Source: Zygnema cylindricum
Taxonomy: Eukaryota > Streptophyta > Zygnematophyceae > Zygnematales > Zygnemataceae
Direction of reading: 5' to 3'
Length of the DNA stretch: 64,000 nucleotides
Assembly (NCBI GenBank): GCA_037447655.1
Contig: JBBHKE010001564.1
Location: 309,768 to 373,767, forward strand
Position numbers and translations under genes: made by a program. Shown piece after piece: positions 23,716 through 34,578 of the stretch. The stretch's first letter is position 1. The number at the start of each line of letters is the position of its first letter. The notes beneath the pieces are model-generated. The model had not been told where the DNA came from. It ran no database searches and saw only the letters and a list, made by a program, of their open reading frames with translations.

Positions 23716-24810
23716 AAAGCCAGGGGGGTGTTTGGCAAGCCACACGAGATGGAGTACACCTGAAGGTACAAACCAGTGGAGAATCGTCCACGATGAACTC
23801 CACACGTGTGTATCGTATTGAAAGCTGGCTGGCTTGTAGCGCGTCGCTCATCGCCATTCGGTATATTATTCGGTATATTATATTATTCGGTATATTACAT
23901 CATTCGCTATATTACATCAATTCAATAAATACATGAATAAATAAAAGAATAAATACCTGACAAATGGAATTCACAGCTTGTCGAGAAGCTCGAGCTTGGT
24001 CTCCTTGATTGAAATTGTTAATTTTTTGCAAATATCTCCTCCTCCCCAATAAAGTGACAATATAACTGGATAACAAAACAAATAAAGGTTGTAAAAAAAC
24101 TTTTCCTTTTTTTTTTACAGACATTGTCTATTGGGGAAACAGTAAAAACCCTCATAAACCCTAAAAAATAATAAAAAAAGACTGGAGATGACGTAAAGAG
24201 TAGCTTTAATTCTCTAAAGGTTATATATTTATTAAAACCTACAGTGTCTTTTTCAGTTTTGGGGTTTTCACTTTTGAGATTTTCACTTTTAGGGTCCGAG
24301 AATTTATTTTATTAAAGTCTTAAAGAAAACAATGAAGAAACTAATAAAAAAGCTTCAAAAAAATCATAGAAATGATTAAAAAAAGAAATTCCTTACCCTT
24401 TTTGACGACAAGTTTCGACCACTTCATCCAACCATTTTTCGACTCTCGGAAACATTTCAATAAATATTTGTCGAAATTTGTTCGCCTCGACCACTCCGAT
24501 TTCGAGTTTTTCCGCTAAAGAAGAATTTCCCATTCCGTATAAAATTCCGTAAATTAACTTTTTTGCGTTGTTTCTTTCCGAAATCGAGATCTGCGATTCG
24601 TCTCTTTGCGACCATTTCGCGGCGATGATTCGAAAAAGATCTCCTTTTGGAGAATTGAAAATGTTTAAAAGTTTTGGGTCTTGAGAAAAATGGGCCATAA
24701 GACGGACTTCGATTTGGGAATAATCGGCGGAAATAAAAATAAATTCTTTCTGCAATAAATAAAAAAGGGTAAGGGAGGGATGGAGGGAGGGAGGGAGGGA
24801 GGGAGGGCGG

Positions 24811-24820
24811 NNNNNNNNNN
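24811..24820. other. Assembly gap (10 N)
   Basis: Ten N bases between a GGGA microsatellite and a T-run of about 36. The polymerase gene should extend to higher coordinates from here, so the missing exons may be affected by misassembly. Confidence 0.99.
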
Positions 24821-24856
<36 letters not shown>

Positions 24857-24884
24857 CATTCAATGGCACTGGTTTGTGCTAGTC

Positions 24885-25100
24885 CACCGCCCATCGTTTT
24901 TAGAGTTAAAACATTTTTCGGGCAGTCAAAGGCGCTAAGCTTTGTAATCTACCGTTGGATTTCTTTCCAAAGTTAAGCGATCGAACGGTGACGGTCTTAC
25001 CAATCGATTGTGATGCCACGATTGAGAATCAGCAACGTGCGTGATGGAACAAAATATTTTGACTGCCCGAAATGCTTAACGCTAAATAACGACATGTACT
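24885..25100. mobile_element. Short MITE-like inverted repeat
   Basis: The left end CACCGCCCATCGTTTTTAG is followed by TTTCGGGCAGTCAAA. The right side carries the inverted TTTTGACTGCCCGAAA and then AACGCTAAATAACGA. The outer arms resemble family M ends, so this is probably a diverged short member. Confidence 0.55.
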
Positions 25101-25106
25101 CTGGTA

Positions 25107-25961
25107 TACCGTGAATCGTTTTTATGGATCAATTAGGGTAACCTTCCATCAGGCGTTCCCAGTAAATGTACGGTCACGTTTACCGGCAGTAATATTTGTA
25201 ACACCCTTCCATCAGGTCGTGCCAGTAAAGCAAAAATTGCTTACGTGTTGGATTCCGATTGGTACCACGTAGGATCCTGTTGAGCCGGCCGGTATATTGA
25301 AAGTTTCGAAAAGTACAAAATTTCGACTGAGTATCTGTACGGGCGGACGCCGATTAAAATATCTAATAGCGTGACGCCAATGTACAACCTGAACGGAGAT
25401 GGAGGAAATGGCATATACTGTACTTGATTTTGCACATTTATAAAGGAGGCGTGACACGATGTCCTACAACCAAATTTTTGTCTACTTGATTGTGCACATT
25501 TATAGCGGAGGCGTGCCAGGATGTCCTACAAGATTTTGTCGTCGAACAGGGTGGCTTCGACGTCAGAAGGTACACGCCATTTGCCACATGTAAGTTTATA
25601 GCTTCACGTCCGTCGTGGATCGACTCTGACTTTACAAGTGGACCAATACACGCGTCCAGTAAGCGCAAAGTGTCCTCCTGAGGACAGTCGGAGGAGACTT
25701 GCCAGGTACTGGATGGAAGGGGCGTTTGCGTCGAGAATTCAAAATCGGACGGTGGGAGTTTTCGCCAGAAAGTCTGGAGAATCTTAACGAATTTCTAGTA
25801 AACATGTTTTGTAAAAAAAAAAACAGTACGGCCTAATACACTTTTCGCCTGATGGAAGGAAACTTTTTTTTCCGAAATCTTGAAAAACTCAAATTAGCGT
25901 TAATAGGGCTAATTAATTTTTAACACTAATAATTTCTAAACGGTAATAACGATTGGCGGTG
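25107..25961. mobile_element. Family M element with nested inverted repeat
   Basis: The left end TACCGTGAATCGTTTTTA follows TA at 25105-25106. The right end TAATAACGATTGGCGGTG is followed by TA. Inside it, AACCTTCCATCAGGCG (about 25140) and CGCCTGATGGAAGGAAAC (about 25847) form a second inverted pair, suggesting another element nested within. A block of about 61 bp is repeated in tandem at 25426-25530 (core AGGAGGCGTG). Confidence 0.55.
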
Positions 25962-26999
25962 TAGCGTTTAACCCGTAAGCATGTTTTACAGCGACGGCGA
26001 CGAAAACGGCCTTAATGGAACGTCACCAGTAGGAATATGGCTTTCCCGAATAGAGTACGCGTATAGTACAGCTTAACCGCATATAGCATTTCCAGAAAAA
26101 ATCGCACATTTGAACTGCAGAAAGCCTGCATGGAAACTGGAAAGTTCGGCGCTGCCATCTGCCATTCTGCGGCGGCTCGCTTTTTCCACCCGGCGGCCAT
26201 GCCTGCCGCATGTCCTGCTGCCATGGCAGGCGCACCATCTCTATTAGTTTTTGCAGCAATTTGACGTCTTTTTTCACAGAAAATATGAAATTACTGTTGA
26301 TAATACTAATTAAGCTGGTGACCTTCAATTGGTCAGCATGTCCTAAATTAATGTTGTCGATACTAATTCCTTGACACTAATAGCAATGGGCACTGAAGCT
26401 TGCAGGTTACCGAATAATTTTTTTTATTTTTTTTTTTCACCATTTTTAATCATCTTTGGAGAAATAATCGCCTTTATAGGCAGAGGAGGATATTAGTTTT
26501 TTCAAAGTTATACGTTTTTAGGAAAATTTTGAGTTTTAAAGGAACTATTGATGAGAAGGATTGGGCCTATGTAGTACTATTGGTACCTCTTTGACGAGGA
26601 TCTGAAATTCTGAAGTTTATTTTGCGTTTTTTTTTTTTTTTTGTTTTTTTAGTAAGGTCTTATCTTCTATTAATTTCTGAATCGTTGTTGTAAGGCTTTG
26701 TAAAGAACGTCTTTTGAATTTGATTTTTATTTTTTATGTGAAGGAGGAAATGACAAAAAGCGAGGTGAGGCGCCTATCTTTGCACTTTTTTTTTTGTCTT
26801 CATAAGAACATTCGTTTTTTTAGCATTGAAAATATGGAAATAAAGTTTGATTGTTCGGGAAAGAAAAATATTTTTTTCTCCTGATTCATAAAAAATAAAA
26901 GCTTATCATAGTACTTAGTATAAACCAGCGACATTTTTTTTAATTTTGATGTTTCATTTTTATCTTTGCGCTAATTTACATAAATTTTCTTCTATATTC
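25962..26999. other. No gene seen
   Basis: A moderately GC-rich patch at 26000-26330 has frames on the minus strand but no domain. A family M-like right end (CACTAATAGCAATGGGCACTG) lies near 26390. The remainder is T-rich. Confidence 0.4.
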
Positions 27000-27490
27000 T
27001 TTTGAAATCCTCCTCCTTTCCTCTTCGTAGATGCGCTGATTTTTAATTGTTTTTTTTAAGTTTTTTCACATCAATTTTTTTTTTTGTAAACACATGGATT
27101 ATTATTTTTATTTCAAGGTTTAGTATTGCTCTGTTTTACTTCTAGTTTATTCTCTTTCTTTTGAAATCCTCCTTTTTTTTCTCTTTGTAAATATATGATT
27201 TTTTCTCATAGTTACGATTTTGAAATCTAACCACATCAAGTGAATTATCCTTACTTTGAAATCCCTTCTTCTTTTTTTTTCTTTGTAATCCATCGATTTT
27301 CAATATAGTTATGAATTTGAAGTTTTATCTTGACCTCCTCTTTTTCTCTCTCTTTGTAAAAACATGCATTTTTTTTTTGTTAATTTTGATGTTTGATCAC
27401 ATCAAGCTTATTCTCTCCCCACTGGAATCATTTTTTTTTCTCATTGTAAACACATCGATTTTCTGCATAGTTCCAGTGAATCTTTTTTAT
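27000..27490. repeat. T-rich degenerate ~120-bp tandem repeat
   Basis: Four diverged units share the order TTGAAATCCTCC, T-run, CTTTGTAAACACATCGATTTT, CACATCAAG, TTATTCTCT. The array ends just before the EYA gene and may overlap its promoter or a 5' intron. Confidence 0.6.
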
Positions 27491-27616
27491 GCATTTTCCT
27501 GATAATATTTAATAGGGATTTCTTTCACCCGCTAATTACAAAATGGAACACTTCGAAAACGGTTGCGAAAACGATGATTATAAAAGTGAGTAACATAAAG
27601 TACAACATTTTGCCAG

Positions 27617-30194
27617 CTCTAATGTTGAAAAAGAAGAAGATAATAAGGAGGGATACGAAGATGATAACGAAGAAGATGGCAAGTTACCCGGGAGAACAGT
27701 ATTTGTATGGGATATGGATGAGACGCTTATTATTTACCAATCGCTTAAGGCAGGAACATTTTCCAAGTCTTTATGGAAGGAAAAAGACTCAAAAATTGCT
27801 TTTCAATTAGGAGAGAGATGGGAGCATGCCATTATTGCCTTGACAACTGTCTTAGAGGCTTTTATTGAAGCCGATACGTCAACTGTTCAAAAAGTAACTC
27901 ACAACTTGGCCGAGTTTTATTCTGACGTGGAAAGCAAAAAAAATCAAAGTGTTAAAGGAGTTTCATATCCGACAGGACCTACACCATACGGGAAACTTGC
28001 TGAAAATTTTCGAGAATTGGAGAAAATCTACTCGGAGGTACGGTACACATGGTTAGTTAATTGCTCCTTAGGTCAAATGTGTGACCACGTTGGGAACGGT
28101 ATTTGTGGTTTAAATATGCACACATAATATATGTAATATATATATAAACCATATTAGTAAGCGCATACCACAAGGATAGCACATACAGGTTTCCGATTAT
28201 TTTTTACACACATGAACTTTACACAACTAAAATTTCTCATTTAAAACCTTTCTTGTATGGCTGGAAACTACTGCATTGACAAGAATTGATTTCAGCGTTT
28301 TACTTAAATTCGTCACTTTTCATGCGACAATGGAGGTTATTAACTTTTATTCACGTTAATTTTGTTATTTTTGGGTTGTCATTTTCGACAAAGCTTTCAT
28401 CAGCCTTAGGTTCCTAAATAGAATCATTAATTCGAATTCCATATCTACACAAATGATATTTTTCACTTCAATAGCGGCGAATATTGAATGGTTCATTTCT
28501 CCAATATGTTTTCAAAACCACCCAAAAAAAAAGGACTCGACCACAAAAAAAAAAGGGAAGCACTAAAAGGTAAGAAACACGGAAAAATACTTAGATGATT
28601 GTGTCAGGCTAATGCGAATTTTTGTTGGAATGTCGACAGGGGGTTGAAAAATTAGTACCAGCTCGTGATGTCCAGAAATGGAAAGAGCTTTATGAAGAAA
28701 CAGACGAGTTTACAGAGGGCTGGCTGTCAGCAGGTATCACACTTGCTGCAACCACTTCAATTTTTTTTTTTCTTTTTCCTTTCTTTTTTGCCAATCAGTT
28801 GTATCTTAACCTTTCTCAACACATTTATTCTGGAAAGAGAAGACTAACTATATTTTATAACCCGAAACATTGAAGGCTCCCTAGCTTACAATGCTGGTAC
28901 AAGGCTAGCTTCATAACATGAGCCATGTAATCTTAAACAAAGTCATTAAGCTTAAATACACTAAGCAGCGCCATTAAAAAAAGCTGATGTGACTGACAAT
29001 CTGTGTTGTTGTCCCTCCTGAATCATTGCTCAACATACTTGCACATGCAAAAGTTATCAGTTTCTCCTTAGATGTTAACTTTTCTTATTTGTATTCCATT
29101 CCTAACATGCAAAGGGAACCGGTTTGCTCCTCAAATTTCTAACTTTCTTTATTTGTTGTTAGTTTTTAGGGCGCAATCTTGTTGATGCGTGCAGTCGAGT
29201 CGGTAAGGACCAATATTTTCTCGGCAAAAGAGTTTGGGGACCTGCCCGCAAAAAAACAATTGAAAAATTCGGTCTTCTCGAAGACGGCGATTCAAAGACG
29301 ACTTCAAAAGTGAAGCGTCACAAATTCAAACTTTTGAATATAGATGGAAAGCGTGTCGCACAGACAGGAATGAACGTAAATATTTTGGTCACTTCTGCAG
29401 CACTTGTACCGACATTCGCAAAACTTATGCTCTTCCGCCTTAATGATATGTTTTTCCCTCAAAATGGTAACAAGTCTTTTCCTTCCAGGATATTGTTGGA
29501 GATGCAAGAATTTATGTCGTGACGTGACGGATATGCAAGTGCTTGCCGGAATCACGTGATTTCCATAAGATGAGCTTTTTTTTAAGTGCACCTTCCAACT
29601 GTGGATATAGTGCTACATAAAACTTAGTCAGAATCGGTACATAAACAAGACAGAACCTAGGTTGGCTTGTACAGTTCAAAGCTGCAAGTCTTTATCATGA
29701 TTTTGAGTAGGTTTTTCTAACAAGACTCCATTAACGCAGTCCACTGTGTATCGTTACTAAAGTTACAACATTATATTTGTGGCCCTAAATTTTAGTCCTT
29801 GATCCTAAACAGTATTAAAACTCTAATTGTTTTTTTTCTCAACACGTCCTTTGACACGTCTTTTTGCACCGAATTAGAATTAACAGCACTCATACAAACT
29901 CCATGCTAACAATTTCTTTACTCTAATAACGATTCACGGTGTACTGTGCATATGTGTGCAGTTTACAGTTCACGGTGTGTCGGAAAGCTTGAATGTTGTG
30001 AATGGGTAGAAAGGCGATTTAAAGAACCTCCGAATTTTCCGGCCGTCCATTTTTGTGTCGTCGGAAATGGAGTGGATGAACTAGAAGCCGCCAAAATCAA
30101 GGATTGGCCTTTTGTGGAGGTACAACCAGGGAAGGAAGAACTTCGATTGCCTAATCTGACTCTATCAGATATAAAGGAGACTATCCAGGTGTGA
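27617..30194 (+). CDS. EYA: Eyes-absent homologue (HAD-family phosphatase)
   Basis: EYA proteins are aspartate-nucleophile protein phosphatases. Four exons join in phase: 27617-28037, 28640-28733, 29170-29466 and 29962-30194 (stop TGA), all with GT-AG borders. Motif I is VFVWDMDETLIIYQSL (nucleophile and general-acid Asp present). Then come WKELYEETDEFTEGWLSA, motif II NVNILVTSAALVP, the Lys motif VYSSRCVGKLECCEWV, and motif IV VVGNGVDELEAAK. The last has Asn where the family has Asp, a likely metal ligand. The first exon continues upstream, since no Met precedes the acidic SNVEKEEDNKEGYEDD segment. A candidate ATG at 27543 would need an implausible 27-base intron. The last intron ends with a MITE. 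It is convergent with the PIF1-type gene. Confidence 0.85.
29742..29941. mobile_element. Family M MITE inside last EYA intron
   Basis: The left end CACTGTGTATCGTTACT and right end CTAATAACGATTCACGGTG (followed by TA) are diverged inverted repeats of family M. The right end lies 20 bases before the first base of the last EYA exon, so the branch point and pyrimidine tract probably come from the element. Confidence 0.6.
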
Positions 30195-31867
30195 TATACT
30201 TGCGTGAATAAGTAGGACATGAATAAACACAACCGTCTCATAGAGAGGGAGAGAGGGAGAGAGGGAGGGAGAGAGGGAGGGTGAGGGGGTACTTGTATAA
30301 TCCAAGTTAGGATTAAAGCAAGAGGAATGAGGAGACTCTATATGAAGTAAAGAAAGATGCTCATAGGACTAAGGTGCAGAAAAGACTTAAGGTGTAAAGG
30401 AGACTTTTTCGGAAAAAAAGAAAGGATGCACTGGATTTCGAGGAGATTGTACAGGAAGTAAGGAAAAAAAGGAACATTTTTTGAAAAGAGTTGAAACTGA
30501 CTAATCGGAAAGTAGAAAAAAAAAAAATTGGGGGACGAAGTCAAGATCTAGAATAAGGTTGAACCATATTACTTCCATGCTGATGTTTATATGTTGGGTA
30601 TTGTGCAATTATAAATATTAGTTGTTAAAGGTTGTGTGGTCATGCAATGCAGGTGAAAACCTGAGGAAACAACTTGCAAATGTAACAAAATTTTAGACAA
30701 ATTCCCTTTGGACCGTGTTAGAGGCATTAGAGTTCAGAACCAGGGAAGTGCCTTTAGAAGAAGATGAAACAACTTGATTCTCTCTTTATTTGCTCCACTA
30801 ATTCACACTAATAACAATAATAATTTTTTTTTGGGGCTAATAACGTTTCTCGGTGTACTCGGGACAATTTTTCTGCCTTCTCTCACTTAAGTGGCCATTA
30901 GGGCACTTAGTGGAGGAAAGGATATTGGGATGGTCGAAGAAGACCATCATATCTTTGTCTTACAAGTATTCCAATAGGAGTTTCCACAGGCTTGACCAAA
31001 CTTACTATCTGATTGAACACAAAAAGAAACCAAAATTGAAAAAAAAATGGCACATGCTTTTCCAATCGTGCCAAAAACAGTAAATCGTCCGTGGAGTTTT
31101 TGAATAAATAAAGCAAGACAAAATTCTTGTCAATTTAACAAAAGGCTTATTCACAGCAACTAACCTATTTCGCTGACTGCTTTCTCCACTCTAGCTCTAC
31201 ACTTTGCTTAACAATTTGAGAAGAGAAAACTAAATTTTGTGTCACTAAAATGGCTCTAACAACTGTAACTAAAGTGGCTCCGGCAATGTTATAACTGCAA
31301 TTGAAAAAACTAACTAACCTGTCCCATAAAACTGTCATCCAGCAAAATAACAACTTAACATATTTGCCTTCTAAGATCTGCTGCTTGCGCCAGTGTATAA
31401 AAAATCTGATCTGGCCAAAATCTTTTGGACTCCCCACTTGATTTTGTGTGGTCCACCGATTGTTCTATAAAACCCTAAAAGCACAACAACAAATAAATGA
31501 TAAATGATTAGCAATTGCGCGGCTTATTGAATATCTAAACTGCGTTTTTGCTTCCTCTACCTCCACTGCGTCTCTCTCTTTTTACAAGAGCTACACTTTT
31601 TTAAGTAGGAGCCTTCGACTTCATCGTAATATTGGCAAAAAACTGAAAGTTTTCCTCTCAAAATAAATAAATGTTAATTCCCAAGAGTTTGCCAACTCCA
31701 TTGGATAAAGAGAAAGAAATATGCTTTTAGTTTTCGGTCGGATATTTGTCAATGTCTACAACTTTCATAATGCATAACCACAACAGATTGGCTTTTTTTT
31801 TTTTTTTGCCAAAGTCCACACTGAAATGATGGGAGATGACACCATCTGAACCTTTTCCTTCTTCTCC
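30195..31867. other. Convergent intergenic region between EYA and PIF1-type gene
   Basis: Holds a GAGAGGGA microsatellite at 30241-30290, purine-rich sequence, and a family M right end (CTAATAACGTTTCTCGGTG) ending at 30855. The 3' untranslated regions of both convergent genes should lie here. No further exon was recognised. Confidence 0.5.
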
Positions 31868-32137
31868 TCAGAAATCCCTGTCAGTATTTTCCTGTAGCGA
31901 AGGTAAAACTTGCAGTTTCCTGTAAAAATGAAGTACCTGCAAATAGCAACACAGAAGCATTAGTATGCGTGTCGCTTTTCTAAATCAACATCCCCAAACG
32001 ATAACTGGTTGGGTCCTTGAACTTTTCCATTCAAAAATAGAAAAAGACGCAGTCAGAACTCAAACCAGCACACCCACGTCCAATTTTTTCGGGAAAAAAC
32101 ACACACATATGTATGTATATTATATGTGCATATATAT

Positions 32138-32197
<60 letters not shown>

Positions 32198-33781
32198 AAG
32201 GACAGATGAGTTCTACCATAATTGATGAATTGGCACTCACGGTTCAACACTATTTAACGTTGTTTGTAAGATTAAACTTACAAAGTCCAATAAATTTATC
32301 GGTTGAACAAATCTTATTGCAGTTACAGTTATAATCTGACTTAATAGTAGGTATGAATACATGATAAACATATGAGCGTGGTATGCATGCAAACCTAGGA
32401 AATGCAAACGACCATTTTTGAGTCTTCACAATATTGTTAAGAGTTAATGGACAACATAATATCTTACGTGTGAAGAAAGTCTTTCATTCAGAAATTTAGC
32501 CCTGAAATTGTTAGAGGTGTAATAGCAATTGAAAGTTAACAAATTATCTCTTGCACGGAAGCGCTCTTAAATATCATATTTATATTGCCTCGAGTTTTAA
32601 TAGCTTTTAAGAATAAATCCAGTTGAGTTGGGAAAATGACGGGATATCCATCGTTAAGCCGCACATTCGTGAGATCAAAAACAAACAAAGTTGTAATAGT
32701 TTTTCAATTACAAATCATCCATTGAGATTTTCGCTTCCTGATAAGTTTTGAGCATCTCATCACGTAATCAATCATTATTTGTGGCTACATCTTCATCACA
32801 ACAAATGAAAACTGATGATCGGAAAGAGGAAAACAACCACATCATACTAATTGACAATTGGATGATTGGAGAGAAATAAAATAGCCTACCGCTGGATTTG
32901 CCCTGATAGCCTGAGGGCTTATATTTCCGACAATACGGAGACCCTCCATGGAACGAGCTCGACTGAGAATCACATAAGCTTGTCCGCAGTCTAACACTCT
33001 TTGCAAAGATACCTCCACTCTAAAGATGGTCGGAACAAGAATACATGACAGTTACAGAGAGTCAGAATATAAAATTAGCTAGAAAAAAAGGAAAAAAAAC
33101 ACCTTATAAAAAAATACATAATGTGACGATAAGATATATAATAATAATTCTGTAACAAGCAGAACGAGACAACTGAGAGAACAGAATGGACAACACTTGC
33201 ACAGAGTCAGAATGAAGACTAACAAAAAAAAAATATAGATATCAAATAATGTACCGTGCAGAAATATAAGGAGGGTCCAGCAAAAAGGAGGGTGAGACTG
33301 CTTGATTACTAGAAATCAGTGATGTTTACAATAACAAGATACATAGCATAGACAGAAAATGTCAACATCATTGCGATGGGATTCTTTGAGGGTTTTGGGG
33401 GGTTTTTTAAACATTCAGTTTTCAAATGTATCAAAAGTGACCCATGACTGGACTAAATCATCCACAATACTGTGTCCAGCGGTTCAAACAATTTTTCATG
33501 TTCAAAACTTTTCCCATTCTCAAAAAATTTCCCGTTTCGAAGCACCTTGTAAAGAATCATTTCAAACAATTTTTCATTCTGCCCAGTTTCATTCCGCTTA
33601 TGGAAACAGAAAGGGCTGTGTGTTATTTATATTTAAAACTCACTTGTCCAAAGTCATGCCTTGAGACTTGTAAACTGAGAGGGCCCAAGCTAAGTCCAGA
33701 GGCAACTGTAAACGAGTCGCCATCACTCTCCCTCCCACTTTTATGTTCCATCTCTCCTTTCCCACTACCATTTCTTTGCCA
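31868..33781 (-). CDS. PIF1: PIF1-type DNA helicase, C-terminal exons
   Basis: Pif1 helicases are superfamily 1B 5'-3' helicases for G-quadruplex unwinding and telomere or organelle DNA maintenance. Three minus exons join in phase. Exon 33644-33781 encodes KEMVVGKERWNIKVGGRV, then LQLPLDLAWALSVYKSQGMT. Exon 32890-33019 encodes VEVSLQRVLDCGQAYVILSR followed by ARSMEGLRIVGNISP. Exon 31868-31936 encodes VLHFYRKLQVLPSLQ and a TGA stop. These are the family's motif V/VI region and C-terminal tail. The usual HKSQG is YKSQG here. The preceding exon (normally ...VRFxNG) is not found between 33782 and the TE1 retrotransposon at 34128, so the gene is either split by TE1 or truncated. Confidence 0.82.
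32110..32192. repeat. (TA)n microsatellite
   Basis: Perfect TA dinucleotide run of about 46 bases with CA/TA-rich flank, inside an intron of the PIF1-type gene. Confidence 0.95.
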
Positions 33782-34127
33782 CTGCCAAAAGAGAAAAGAA
33801 TAAAAAAATTATAGACACCGGCAAGAATTATCAGAAACATTCATTTTCCACATTCATTTTCAACATTCATTTTTGCTAAAAAGATGGCGTACAAACCACG
33901 CGGCTATTTAGCAAGGACAAAGACCGAAAGAAACATATTAGTTTGAATAATAAATAAAGGTGAATGGGACAACAAATAACATTGAACTGCAACGACACAT
34001 TACACCGAAAACATATGCTAATTGACTGACCCTGGTTTCTGACCAGAAGTAAAAAAGAGAGAAAAGGTTCAAAAAATAGAGAGCAAACACTCAGAGAAAA
34101 GGAAATTTGATTAAACGTTATAGGCCA

Positions 34128-34578
34128 TGTTGGACTTAGCCCTTTGTCATAAGCTTTCCCTTTCTTTCAGTTATCCTTGTTTTATTTAATAACGAAAACT
34201 AGCATTCTAGTTTACGTTATTTAGTTAGCTTCTTTATTCCAGTTTACATTATTAAGACAGTTTTCCTTTTATGTTCCTTTAGCTCAATTTAAAACGTCCA
34301 GCTTAGCATCTAGTGCCAGATCCGATCCTAAGCTGTCCACCGCCTACTTAGAGATCTTGTCTCTTGCCCTTTCGGAATTATGTGTCAGATGACCTTTCAG
34401 GTCACCTACGGTCTCTAGACTTTGAGAAGTCACTTCGTGACATTCTCTGCTCTACTTAACCGTCTAAATCTTTTGTACCAATTACCTTTAATCAAAGCAA
34501 TTTGTTTTGCTCTCTCTTTTGTCCTTTTTCACTTTTACTTTCCTTCCTACTTTATCTGCTGCCATGTCATCCACTGCA
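34128..34578 (+). repeat. TE1 5' LTR
   Basis: Starts TGTTGGACTTAGCCC and ends near CCACTGCA. The start codon of gag (34564) is inside the LTR, so the same codons also occur in the 3' LTR. Confidence 0.85.

Larger units (their letters stand above)
22085..24749 (-). pseudogene. POLQ: DNA polymerase theta (TEBICHI type), C-terminal exons
   Basis: Family A repair polymerase used in theta-mediated end joining. Four minus-strand exons are visible. Exon 24397-24749 (acceptor TTTATTGCAG, donor GG/GTAAGG) carries motif A, SADYSQIEVRLMAHFS, and motif B, ERNNAKKLIYGILYGMG. Exon 23957-24065 joins in frame to give YIVTLLGRRRYLQKINN through RQAVNSICQ. Exon 22636-22826 starts at the expected Gly-Ser-Ala-Ala-Asp position and ends KCRLLLQ, but is out of frame early. 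Exon 22085-22168 holds motif C (Ile-His-Asp-Glu-Leu-Leu) split by an extra base after the His codon. Clean upstream and broken downstream exons suggest either a decaying gene or homopolymer sequencing errors; poly-C and poly-A runs lie next to exon three. The helicase half would lie beyond the assembly gap. Confidence 0.75.

Noticed and set aside
26023-26328. 101-codon minus frame in a GC-richer patch
   Set aside because: No splice signals, no domain, and overlapping frames on the same strand.
27543-27589. ATG exon directly upstream of the EYA gene
   Set aside because: Joining it in frame would require an intron of only 27 bases with a weak donor; the true 5' exon is probably elsewhere.
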